Positions 18,033 through 25,517 of a DNA stretch of 37,390 nt are shown here, piece after piece. The DNA is taken from contig JAFLUO010000001.1 of assembly GCA_022508705.1 (NCBI GenBank), positions 1-37,390 of the forward strand, given 5' to 3'. This DNA is from Oscillospiraceae bacterium (lineage in GTDB: Bacteria > Bacillota > Clostridia > Oscillospirales > Acutalibacteraceae). Positions within the stretch are counted from its first letter, which is position 1; every line of letters begins with the position of its first letter. The notes below the pieces were generated by a model, which ran no database searches, was not told the origin of the DNA, and saw only the letters and a list, made by a program, of their open reading frames with translations. A program made the translations under genes and the position numbers.

Positions 18033-19667
18033 TCAGCGTTTGTTTTGATCTGAAATCAAAGTGTCTGCGCCGTAGAGCTTACGAAGAAGCGGTTTTTCGA
18101 TTTTGCCCGTCGGGTTACGGGGAACATCCGCAAAAATAATTTTTCTCGGGCGCTTGTAACGGGGGAGACCGAGGCAGAACTCGTTTATTTCTTCTTCCGT
18201 TGCGCTCATTCCGTCTTTAATTTTAATTATGGCGGCAGCAATTTCACCGAGGCGCTTGTCAGGAAGACCGATAACCGCAACGTCGCTGACTTTATTGCAG
18301 GTGCGGATAAAGTCTTCAATTTGAACGGGATAAAGGTTTTCACCGCCAGTGATAATAACGTCTTTTTTTCTGTCAACAAGATAAATAAATCCGTCTTCGT
18401 CCCTCATTGCCATATCGCCCGTGTAAAGCCAACCGTCTTTAAGGGATTTTGCGGTAGCCTCAGGGTCATTATAGTAGCATTCCATAACGCCGTCACCCTT
18501 AACGCAAAGCTCGCCTACGTTTTGACCAGTAACCTCACAGTCGTTTTCGTCAACGATTTTTACCTGCCAGCCGTAGCCGGGGATTCCGATAGCGCCAACC
18601 TTATGTACGTTTTCAACACCCAGGTGAACAGCGCCGGGGCCAATGGACTCCGAAAGACCGTAGTTTGTGTCATACTGATGATTGGGGAAATATTCAAGCC
18701 AATGCTTAATAAGACTTTGGGGAACGGGCTGTGCGCCGATGTGCATAAGCCGCCAATTTGAAAGGTCATAATCTTCTAACTTAAGTGTTCCGTCGTCAAG
18801 CGCATTTAAAATATCCTGCGCCCACGGAACAAGAAGCCAAACTATTGTGCATTTTTCCTTTGATGCGGCGTCTAAAATAAATTCTGGCTTTGTGCCTTTA
18901 AGCAAAACTGCTTTTGAACAGCTCAGCAGAGAGCCGAACCAGTGCATTTTTGCGCCTGTGTGGTAAAGGGGAGGAATGCAAAGGAAAACGTCATCTCGGC
19001 CTTGTGAATGGTGGTTTTGCTCCACTTTGCATGAATGTATTAACGATTTATGTTTATGCAAAATCGCCTTCGGGAAGCCCGTTGTGCCTGAGGAAAAGTA
19101 AATTGCCGCATAATCGTCTTCCGTCAGCGGAATTTCGGGATTAAGGCTGCTGCAATCAGCACAAAGATTGTGATAATTTTCCGCAAATGAGGGGCAACCG
19201 TCTCCAACGTAAATAAGCAGTCTGTTTTTGCTTATTTCGTCGGCAATTTTTTCAACTCTGCCGATAAATTCAGGGCCGAATACAAGCATATCAGCCTCTG
19301 CCAATTCAACGCAGTATTTTATTTCATCTGATGCATATCTGAAATTCAGCGGAACTGCCATTGCGCCCGTTTTAAGAATACCGAAATAAATAGGGAGCCA
19401 TTCAAGGCAGTTCATCAAAAGAATAGCGACTTTATCGCCTTTGCCAATCCCTAAACCCATTAAGGAATTTGCAAATCTGTTAGCCTTTTCGTTAAATACA
19501 GCCCAAGTAATTTCCGTTCTGTAATATGAACGGCTTGTAGGCTCAACAAGCTCATAATCACGCCAAGTATGGCGGCGGCTGTCCGTAATTTCGGGGTTGA
19601 TTTCGACTAAAGCAGTCTCATTTCCATGTTCACGGCTGTTTTTTTCCAATAAATCAACAATTGTCAT
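18033..19667 (-). CDS. AMP-forming acyl-CoA ligase of unknown acid specificity
   Basis: This 544-residue protein has an intact adenylate-forming core. FSSGTTGFPK (191-200) is the phosphate loop, YGLSESIGPG is the adenine-binding motif, and WLYTGDMAMRDEDGF and DRKKDVIITGGENLYPVQIE form the hinge region. PTGKIEK near 527 contains the catalytic lysine. It is a class I acyl-CoA synthetase (FadD/CaiC/benzoate-CoA ligase superfamily). An unusual charged segment, DSRRHTWRDYELVEPTSRS near 29-47, precedes the ANRFAN motif. It is the first gene of the operon that continues through the SSS transporter to the ACT protein. AAAGGTGA precedes its ATG. A second ligase of a different family (PaaK) in the same operon suggests the two act on different acids. 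Confidence 0.9.
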   Translation of the reverse strand: MTIVDLLEKNSREHGNETALVEINPEITDSRRHTWRDYELVEPTSRSYYRTEITWAVFNEKANRFANSLMGLGIGKGDKVAILLMNCLEWLPIYFGILKTGAMAVPLNFRYASDEIKYCVELAEADMLVFGPEFIGRVEKIADEISKNRLLIYVGDGCPSFAENYHNLCADCSSLNPEIPLTEDDYAAIYFSSGTTGFPKAILHKHKSLIHSCKVEQNHHSQGRDDVFLCIPPLYHTGAKMHWFGSLLSCSKAVLLKGTKPEFILDAASKEKCTIVWLLVPWAQDILNALDDGTLKLEDYDLSNWRLMHIGAQPVPQSLIKHWLEYFPNHQYDTNYGLSESIGPGAVHLGVENVHKVGAIGIPGYGWQVKIVDENDCEVTGQNVGELCVKGDGVMECYYNDPEATAKSLKDGWLYTGDMAMRDEDGFIYLVDRKKDVIITGGENLYPVQIEDFIRTCNKVSDVAVIGLPDKRLGEIAAAIIKIKDGMSATEEEINEFCLGLPRYKRPRKIIFADVPRNPTGKIEKPLLRKLYGADTLISDQNKR

Positions 19668-19716
19668 ATTTTCACCTTTTATTTTAAAGAATTTAGTGTT
19701 ACAATTAAACTATTGA

Positions 19717-19731
19717 ATTGCATAGAGCAAT
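19717..19731. promoter_or_regulatory. Possible operator in the divergent aryl-acid/amidohydrolase region
   Basis: The 107-base gap between the operon and the amidohydrolase gene holds the inverted repeat ATTGC-ATAGA-GCAAT. A CAATT/AATTG pair overlaps it (19702-19720). I could not assign a convincing -35/-10 pair on either strand here, so this is only a candidate site. Confidence 0.25.
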
Positions 19732-19774
19732 AAATCAAAAGAAAGGAAAGCTCAGCAAAAGCTAAACGATTATT

Positions 19775-20575
19775 ATGATAATTGATTTTCATACACATAC
19801 ATTTCCCGACAAAATAGCCCCACAGACTATAAAGTTTTTATCGGAAAAAGCTAACTCAAAACCTTTTAGAGAGGGAACTCTTTCTTCCCTTAAAGAATCT
19901 ATGCAAAAATGCGGTATTGATTATTCCGTGGTTTTGCCCGTTGCCACATCTCCCAAACAAGTGGAGTCAATAAACAGACTGAGCTTTGACGAAAACGGCA
20001 AAGACGGTGTGATTTTTGCAGGGGCAATTCACCCGAACTGTGAAAATGTTGAAGAAATTCTTGATTCCGTTAAATCTCACGGACTGTTCGGTATAAAAAT
20101 TCATCCTGATTATCAGGGAGTTTATTTCGATGATGAAAGATATATCCGCATAATGCGTGAAGCCGCAAAGCGTGATTTAATAACCGTAACCCATGCAGGT
20201 GTAGACGTGGGATACCCTGACGACGTTCATTGCACACCGCAAATGGTGTTAAACGTGATTGAAAAGCTTTCGGGGATTATTGACAACAAACTTGTCCTCG
20301 CTCACATGGGCGGTTGTGATTTGCCAGATGAAGTGCTCGAAAAGCTTGTAGGAAAGCCCGTGTATTTTGATACATCTTTCGTGCTTGACCGCTACACCGA
20401 CAAGTGCAGAGAAATAATCTTAAAACACGGATTTGACAAAATACTTTTTGCAACCGATTCACCTTGGAGCGACGTCAAAAGGTTTGTTGAGATTTTGCAA
20501 GGCTACGGCTTTGCAAAAGAAGAAAGCGAAATGATATTCTATAAGAACGCCGAAAGGCTGTTAAAAGCCTTATAA
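19775..20575 (+). CDS. Amidohydrolase-family metal-dependent hydrolase
   Basis: This 266-residue protein is a TIM-barrel hydrolase of the amidohydrolase superfamily (Amidohydro_2, COG2159-like). Visible metal and catalytic residues are the HxH pair H6/H8 (DFHTHTFPD), K108 and H110 in GIKIHPDYQG, H140 in THAG, H177 in LAHMGG and D228 in ATDSPW. Relatives hydrolyse or decarboxylate small, often aromatic, carboxylic substrates. A role beside the divergent aryl-acid operon is attractive but unproven. The nearest purine-rich ribosome-like site (GAAAGGAAAG, 19741-19750) is about 25 bases before the ATG, and a short AGCT/AGCT hairpin lies between them, so translation initiation may be weak or structured. 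Confidence 0.85.
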   Translation: MIIDFHTHTFPDKIAPQTIKFLSEKANSKPFREGTLSSLKESMQKCGIDYSVVLPVATSPKQVESINRLSFDENGKDGVIFAGAIHPNCENVEEILDSVKSHGLFGIKIHPDYQGVYFDDERYIRIMREAAKRDLITVTHAGVDVGYPDDVHCTPQMVLNVIEKLSGIIDNKLVLAHMGGCDLPDEVLEKLVGKPVYFDTSFVLDRYTDKCREIILKHGFDKILFATDSPWSDVKRFVEILQGYGFAKEESEMIFYKNAERLLKAL

Positions 20576-20649
20576 ACCCTATAAAAATATATAAAATAAT
20601 GCTATCATTTTGAGGTGCAAAAGTCAATAATTTCGACCTTTTTCTCAAG

Positions 20650-20678
20650 TAGAAATTACGCCTTTAAAATAGTATAAT
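20650..20678 (+). promoter_or_regulatory. Candidate promoter just upstream of a terminator hairpin
   Basis: A -35-like TAGAAA (20650-20655), a 17-base spacer and a perfect TATAAT (20673-20678) would start RNA near 20685. The next structure is the hairpin at 20709-20735, so the product would be about 60 bases, or an attenuated leader for the sigma-factor operon. Confidence 0.4.
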
Positions 20679-20708
20679 ATAAACAAAAAAATTTAATAAA
20701 AATCAAGA

Positions 20709-20735
20709 GAGCCGTCTGTTTAAAGCAGACGGCTC
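20709..20735 (+). terminator. Terminator or attenuator hairpin
   Basis: GAGCCGTCTG (20709-20718) pairs exactly with CAGACGGCTC (20726-20735) around a seven-base loop. It is followed by CCCTTTGCATTTT, a T-tract of moderate quality. It ends the amidohydrolase transcript and would also intercept RNA from the promoter at 20650. Confidence 0.75.
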
Positions 20736-20811
20736 CCTTTGCATTTTATGTACGTTTTATGATAAAATAAATTGATTAAAAAACGACTGAAAAAATTTTT
20801 TGAAAAATTTA

Positions 20812-20838
20812 TGTCAGTTTTTGCGATTTTGCCGACTA
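20812..20838 (+). promoter_or_regulatory. Possible ECF-type promoter of the sigma-factor operon
   Basis: TGTCAGTTTTT (20812-20822) resembles the TGAAACnTTT -35 element of ECF promoters. CGACTA (20833-20838) resembles the CGTC -10 element, with 15 bases between TGTCAG and CGACTA. It lies just before the ribosome site of the sigma gene, as expected for autoregulation. The match is imperfect and the assignment is inference. Confidence 0.3.
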
Positions 20839-20862
20839 CTATACGAAAGGGAGGGAAATCCG

Positions 20863-21411
20863 TTGAACAGCGCTGTAAAAAAACGGGCGGACGAAAAGCT
20901 GAAAGAAGCTTACAGTCTTTGCTATTTGCCTTTAATTAAATATTGCAACGTGCGAATGGGCGATGCGCGAGCTTCGGCGGATGATTGCGTTCAGGAAGCA
21001 TTTTTGGTTTATTACAACCGATTGCTTTCGGGGGAGGAGATTGAAAATCCCAGAGCGTACCTTTACCGCACAACAGACAATTTTGTCAAGCGTGCCGTTG
21101 AGGATTACGGCAAAAGCGCTAAACGCACAGTTCCATTAGAGGAAGCAGGGGAGCTTCAGTCCGAGGACCTGCCTTTCGATACAGAAAACACAGATTATGA
21201 CGCTTTGGCGGAAAAGCTGCTGAATACATTGAGCGAGCAAGATAAACAGTTCTATAAGCTAAAATACATAGAACGACTGCCGCTGTCCGAAATTGCGGAG
21301 CTTTTAGAGATCTCACCGGCAGCCGCCGCGCAGCGAAGTTCAAGACTGCGAAAACATATTAAAGAAAAACTGACAGACTTTATTGACTCTCAAAGTGAAG
21401 GAGGGATTTAA
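20863..21411 (+). CDS. ECF-like RNA polymerase sigma factor
   Basis: I chose the TTG at 20863 because GGGAGGG lies 7 bases upstream; a frame-extending TTG at 20800 has no ribosome site. The 182-residue protein has sigma-70 region 2 (about 15-82, with DDCVQEAFLVYYNRL and NPRAYLYRTTDNFVKR). Region 4 (about 118-172) contains LSEQDKQFYKLKYIERLPLS and a helix-turn-helix EIAELLEISPAAAAQRSSRL. No region 1 or 3 is present, as in ECF sigma factors. It redirects RNA polymerase to a small set of promoters. Its stop codon abuts the ATG of the membrane protein at 21412, which fits a sigma/anti-sigma pair. An ECF-like promoter is suggested upstream. Confidence 0.88.
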   Translation: MNSAVKKRADEKLKEAYSLCYLPLIKYCNVRMGDARASADDCVQEAFLVYYNRLLSGEEIENPRAYLYRTTDNFVKRAVEDYGKSAKRTVPLEEAGELQSEDLPFDTENTDYDALAEKLLNTLSEQDKQFYKLKYIERLPLSEIAELLEISPAAAAQRSSRLRKHIKEKLTDFIDSQSEGGI

Positions 21412-22506
21412 ATGGAAAGACTTATGCTTAATTCGTCAATACTCAGGCAGATTTTAAACGACCGTGAAGCTGCTTGTGAGCTTCGTGAGTTTTTGAATTC
21501 AGTAATTGATGATGAACTGAACAACGCTGAAAACATGGACTGCGACTTAATAGACGAATGTATAAACGCATTGGAAGAGCTTGATTTTGAAGATTCTTTT
21601 GAAAAACCGCATTTAGCAGCTATTATGTCCGAAGAAAAATTTGTAAAGAAAATTCAGTCAAAATCAAAGTTGCAGGCAGACAAATACAAAAAACTTATTG
21701 CAATTTGCGCTTCGGCGGCAATACTTTTGGCGGTGGGCTCGGTTAAAACCGAATCAGGTCAAACCGTAGTAAAAACCATAACGAACAAAATAGCCGCTGT
21801 TTTCAATATTGAAAGCGCTGACCCAAAACCCGAAGAAAGCACTACTGCCGAGCCTAAAACAGAACCGACAACAGCCGAACCTACAACAACAGAACCGATT
21901 ACTGAAACAACAGAATCAGAATCGGAGTCTGAAACAGAGGTCAAGGTAATACCTGCACGCAAACCACCTGAACCGACTACTAGAAGACCCGAAAATCCTG
22001 TCACGCTTCAGGAAATCCAAGGAACGCTTTCCAAAAAGGCAAAGACGGATTACATCTTGGGCGAAGAGCTTGATTTAAGCGGAGTACAAATAACTGCCCT
22101 TTACAGTGACGGCAGTAAAAAGCAAATACCACTTGACGAGTGCAAAATATCCGTTTCGGAAAAATTCTCAAAGTCGGTAGGACGGTATAAAGTAACGGTA
22201 AGCTATCAGGGCAAGTCTTTCTCTTATGACGTTGCGGTATATGCTGAAAAGTCCAGCGCAATTCTCAATTCAATTTACGGTACTTTCCCCGAAGGGTATG
22301 ATTTTAAAGTAGAATCCTTTGATGATCTTGATTTCTCGGATATGACCGTTATTGCGGTTTATTCTGACGGTACTGAAACGGTTATCCCGTTAAATGAATG
22401 TGAAATAACCGTTGAAACGAATTTTATGGAGCTTGAAGACAAAGCTTTGGTAACCGTAACTTATGAAGAACGCTCATTCTCATTTGTTTTGACGAAGGAG
22501 GAATAA
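21412..22506 (+). CDS. Putative membrane anti-sigma factor with extracellular Big_3 domains
   Basis: This is a 364-residue single-pass membrane protein. Residues 1-92 are cytosolic, acidic and helical (SILRQILNDREAACELREFL onward), with no HxxxCxxC zinc anti-sigma motif. One helix spans about 94-110. A Thr/Pro/Glu-rich linker (134-197) follows. Two Big_3-like Ig modules come next (about 199-278 and 283-361), each with the pattern LDLSGVxITALYSDGS...IPLxECxI and KVTVSYQGKSFS. The gene directly follows the sigma factor (GGAGGG in the sigma gene's end) and precedes the LRR-dockerin gene by 4 bases. The layout parallels clostridial RsgI anti-sigma factors that sense polysaccharide outside the cell, but the cytosolic domain does not look like RsgI. 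Its anti-sigma role is inferred from position and topology. Confidence 0.75.
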   Translation: MERLMLNSSILRQILNDREAACELREFLNSVIDDELNNAENMDCDLIDECINALEELDFEDSFEKPHLAAIMSEEKFVKKIQSKSKLQADKYKKLIAICASAAILLAVGSVKTESGQTVVKTITNKIAAVFNIESADPKPEESTTAEPKTEPTTAEPTTTEPITETTESESESETEVKVIPARKPPEPTTRRPENPVTLQEIQGTLSKKAKTDYILGEELDLSGVQITALYSDGSKKQIPLDECKISVSEKFSKSVGRYKVTVSYQGKSFSYDVAVYAEKSSAILNSIYGTFPEGYDFKVESFDDLDFSDMTVIAVYSDGTETVIPLNECEITVETNFMELEDKALVTVTYEERSFSFVLTKEE

Positions 22507-22510
22507 CGAA

Positions 22511-24724
22511 ATGAAAAAATCTAATTTAATTAAAAGAATCTTTGCAATACTTTTAAGTGCCGTGCTCTTATTGTCTGCACTGCCGGTAATGTCTTTTGCC
22601 GAGGAGTCATATACATTAACATTTAATGAAGTCGGCGATGAAGTAACTGTTACGTTCTGCAAAGGTAGAGCGAAGGAAATTGTTGTGCCGGAAACATATA
22701 ACGGCAAGCCGGTAACAACTATCGGTGACGGTGCATTTGCTTATTTGTTTAATAAAGGTGACGAAGTTGAACCATACTGTCACAAAGTAATACTTCCAAA
22801 GACAATTAAAAAAATAGGTTTTCTTGCTTTTGGTGACAGTACTCTTTCTGAAATTAACATAAATGAGCTTGAAAATCTTGAATATATCGGTGCTTATGCG
22901 TTTATGGGAACGTATTTATCAGGTGACATTGTGCTCCCAGAAAGCGTAACTTACGTTGGCGCGTCCGCATTTACGGCAACGAAGATAACTTCTCTGCACT
23001 TAGGAAGAAATGTAAATGTTCCTCAGGCGGAACAGTCAAGTAGTGCTGTCGAATGTATATTTAAAAGAATAGTTTCATTCGGTAATGTATTTGGTACAAA
23101 AATGGAAACTACAAGCTCTGAAAAAAGCATAGCGCTCGCTTGTTCCGATTTAACAAAAGTAACGGTTGACTCCAGAAATCCTTATTACCGTTCGGTAAAC
23201 GGTGTGCTTTACAGTAAGGATATGACAAAGCTTTATACTTATCCCTCGGGAAAAACAGGCAGTATATATGTTATGCCCGTAACGGTTGATGCTTTCTATA
23301 ATGCTCTCGGTGGATTTTATCTTAATCCAGTAAAAGTATTTGGTATAACAGTTGACCTGATGGACAGAAGTTCAAGTGGTTTTGCAGGTTTAGGATCAAA
23401 AAATGACGGAGACGATATGTCAGATTTGAGGTTTGCAAGCGATCTAAAAACCGTTGTAATTTCCGACAGAGTTTCTGAAATCGTTGACATTGCATTTTAC
23501 AATACGGGAATTGAAAGCGTATTTATTCCCAAAAGCGTAACAAAGATAGGGCAAAAGGCATTCTGGCACTGCACAGACCTTACAACCGTGGGCTTTGATC
23601 GCAATTCTTCCTTTAAAACTCTTCCCAAAGAGTGCTTTAAAGACTGCACAAGCTTAAAGAATGTTACTTTCGGTCGTATTGAATTTCTTGATTCTCTTGT
23701 ATTCAACAACTGCTCGGCGCTGGAGCGAGTAGACCTTACAAATGTTTTGGCGATAGACAGCACCGCATTTGATGACTGCACAAATCTTACTGATATTGTA
23801 TATCAGAATACAGACTCAGATGAGAAGGCAACAGTTTCCAAACAGGCGTTTTATAATCACGATTCACTTGAAACGGTAATGCTTGGCAACTCCGTTGAAA
23901 AAATTGAGGCTAAAGCCTTTGCAAACTGCAAAAACCTTACAGCCGCTTACATTTCAGACGAAATTGAAGATATAAGCGACACCGCATTTGACGGCTGTGA
24001 TAATCTTACAATCTACTGCCCGTCTGAAGAGTGCTATGCGTACTCTTATGCAGTTGCAAACAACATAGCCGTAACCACCTTGCAGGTAATGCCTATTCCA
24101 AACCAAACCTATACGGGCGAGAGCATTGAGCCTGAGCTTACGGTTAAATCCAGCAACCAAGTATTAAAGAACGGTAACGATTACAGCGTTTATTTCAAAG
24201 ATAATATTGACGCAGGTCTTGCAACTGCAACGGTTATGGGCGAAGGCAAATACAGTATGTTCGCATCCGTTTGCAAATTCGCAATCGTTCAGCGTGACAT
24301 TAACGACGGCGTTGAGATAAGCGAAATTCCCGACCAGGTATTAAACGGTGAAGCGGTTGAGCCTGAAATCACACTCACTTTCAACGGAAGAATCCTTGAA
24401 GAGAATGTTGATTATATCGTTGAATATATGAACAACACCGAAGCGGGCACTGCTACGGTAGCGGTAATGGGTAAAAACAACTTTGTAGGCGTTTATACCG
24501 CTGAATTTGAAATTACAGAACCCGAAGAAACAACTTCGGGCGATGCAAACGGTGACGGCATAATTGATGCCAGTGACTACGCAATGATTATGAGCTATGT
24601 AATGGGTCAAGGTAAATTGACAGAAGAGCAAAAGGAATTTGCCGACTATAATAAGGACGGCGTGGTAGATGCTTTTGACGCCATAGCTATTGACCTTATT
24701 GTCAATAAAATAATGGCTCCGTAA
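22511..24724 (+). CDS. Secreted BspA-type leucine-rich-repeat protein with dockerin
   Basis: This 737-residue protein starts with a signal peptide (1-30). BspA/TpLRR-type leucine-rich repeats (LRR_5) follow at about 45-175 and 310-515, with units such as AFANCKNLTAAYISDEIEDI and AFDGCDNLTIY. A stretch with fewer repeats lies between them. Two modules of about 80 residues follow (about 528-675), each with an IPxQxYTGExIEPE-like start and a NxDYxVxYxxNxxAGTAT pattern. A type I dockerin ends the protein (about 675-737; loops DANGDGIIDASD and DYNKDGVVDAFD). BspA-type repeats mediate adhesion or protein binding; the dockerin would attach it to a cohesin scaffold. It starts 4 bases after the anti-sigma-like gene, with GGAGG overlapping that gene's end, so it is cotranscribed with the switch. 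Confidence 0.9.
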   Translation: MKKSNLIKRIFAILLSAVLLLSALPVMSFAEESYTLTFNEVGDEVTVTFCKGRAKEIVVPETYNGKPVTTIGDGAFAYLFNKGDEVEPYCHKVILPKTIKKIGFLAFGDSTLSEININELENLEYIGAYAFMGTYLSGDIVLPESVTYVGASAFTATKITSLHLGRNVNVPQAEQSSSAVECIFKRIVSFGNVFGTKMETTSSEKSIALACSDLTKVTVDSRNPYYRSVNGVLYSKDMTKLYTYPSGKTGSIYVMPVTVDAFYNALGGFYLNPVKVFGITVDLMDRSSSGFAGLGSKNDGDDMSDLRFASDLKTVVISDRVSEIVDIAFYNTGIESVFIPKSVTKIGQKAFWHCTDLTTVGFDRNSSFKTLPKECFKDCTSLKNVTFGRIEFLDSLVFNNCSALERVDLTNVLAIDSTAFDDCTNLTDIVYQNTDSDEKATVSKQAFYNHDSLETVMLGNSVEKIEAKAFANCKNLTAAYISDEIEDISDTAFDGCDNLTIYCPSEECYAYSYAVANNIAVTTLQVMPIPNQTYTGESIEPELTVKSSNQVLKNGNDYSVYFKDNIDAGLATATVMGEGKYSMFASVCKFAIVQRDINDGVEISEIPDQVLNGEAVEPEITLTFNGRILEENVDYIVEYMNNTEAGTATVAVMGKNNFVGVYTAEFEITEPEETTSGDANGDGIIDASDYAMIMSYVMGQGKLTEEQKEFADYNKDGVVDAFDAIAIDLIVNKIMAP

Positions 24725-24777
24725 CCTTATGCAGAAAAATTTCCTAACTTTTTCATAAATATTCTTCCTAATAAGTA

Positions 24778-24805
24778 GCCCCTCTCAGAGTAATCTGAGA
24801 GGGGC
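24778..24805 (+). terminator. Terminator-like hairpin after the LRR-dockerin operon
   Basis: GCCCCTCTCAGA (24778-24789) pairs exactly with TCTGAGAGGGGC (24794-24805) around a GTAA loop. The T-tract after it is short (GAAGTTTT), so termination may be partial or helped by the next hairpin. Confidence 0.7.
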
Positions 24806-24824
24806 GAAGTTTTGGAATAAAAAA

Positions 24825-24854
24825 GTATGGGACGATGTCCACATCGTCCCATAC
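24825..24854 (-). terminator. Strong inverted repeat ending the methionine operon
   Basis: GTATGGGACGATGT (24825-24838) is perfectly complementary to ACATCGTCCCATAC (24841-24854) with only CC between them. Read leftward it is followed by TTTTTTATT, so it works as a terminator for the YczE-like gene ending at 24864. Its perfect symmetry also recalls dispersed palindromic elements of Clostridia. Confidence 0.75.
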
Positions 24855-24863
24855 AGCTTATTC

Positions 24864-25517
24864 TTAATTTTTGATAACCTTCAATAATCTATCCTTCAAA
24901 ATCCTTGTGAAAAACTTTACAACAAATCCCGTAAATACAGCGGTTATGACTGTACCCTCACGGGTGCCGACAATTTTCATATCAAAAAATATCAGGGACA
25001 GTATTATCGAAACGGTAACACAGCTTATGTCAAATACGACCTTTACATTGCCGAATTCACGACCTAATTTATCTGCAATTACCTTTACGATGGCTTCGCC
25101 CGAATTCATGATAACATCTGCAATTACCGAAAGCGAAATGCCGAGTGCTAAAATAACAATTCCTATAAAAAGCATTATAAGCCTTGAAAAATAACTGTTT
25201 ATGGGGAAGAAAGATGCGATCCACAATCCGAAATCGGCGGAATATCCGAACAAAAATGAAAGGGGAATCTGCAAAAGTTGATAAATTTTAAAATCTTTAC
25301 GCAAAATCATTACCTGAGCCAATATCAGCATACAGTTCGTAACAACAAGCCAGGAGCCTATTGATAAAAAATCAAATTTAATGCTTAAAACGTTGGCTAC
25401 AGATGAAATAGGGGAAACTCCAAGTTCACCGCGCTTGGTAAATCCTACGCCCATGCCTATAAAAATCAGTCCGATTATAAACAATATGTATCTTTTAACA
25501 AGTTCCTTTTTATTCAT
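24864..25517 (-). CDS. YczE/YitT-like integral membrane protein
   Basis: I start at the ATG 25517 (MNKKELVKRY), which overlaps the end of metH by 8 bases; a TTG seven codons earlier is possible. The 217-residue protein has about five to six hydrophobic helices. Features of the YczE-type family are the early GVGFTKRGELGVSPISSV motif, with its conserved Gly/Pro turn, and a later DVIMNSGEAIVKVIADKLG segment. Family members are uncharacterised permease-like proteins. Coupling to metH and metF suggests, as inference, a link to methionine, cobalamin or one-carbon metabolites. Alternatively it may simply be carried along in the operon. Confidence 0.82.
   Translation of the reverse strand: MNKKELVKRYILFIIGLIFIGMGVGFTKRGELGVSPISSVANVLSIKFDFLSIGSWLVVTNCMLILAQVMILRKDFKIYQLLQIPLSFLFGYSADFGLWIASFFPINSYFSRLIMLFIGIVILALGISLSVIADVIMNSGEAIVKVIADKLGREFGNVKVVFDISCVTVSIILSLIFFDMKIVGTREGTVITAVFTGFVVKFFTRILKDRLLKVIKN

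Noticed and set aside
20800..20862. N-terminal extension of the sigma factor from a TTG at 20800
   Set aside because: There is no ribosome site before it, the extra residues resemble no sigma sequence, and GGGAGGG fits the TTG at 20863.
21412..21690. Zinc-binding anti-sigma (ZAS) or RsgI N-terminal domain
   Set aside because: No HxxxCxxC motif is present, and the helical acidic sequence does not resemble the RsgI domain as I know it.
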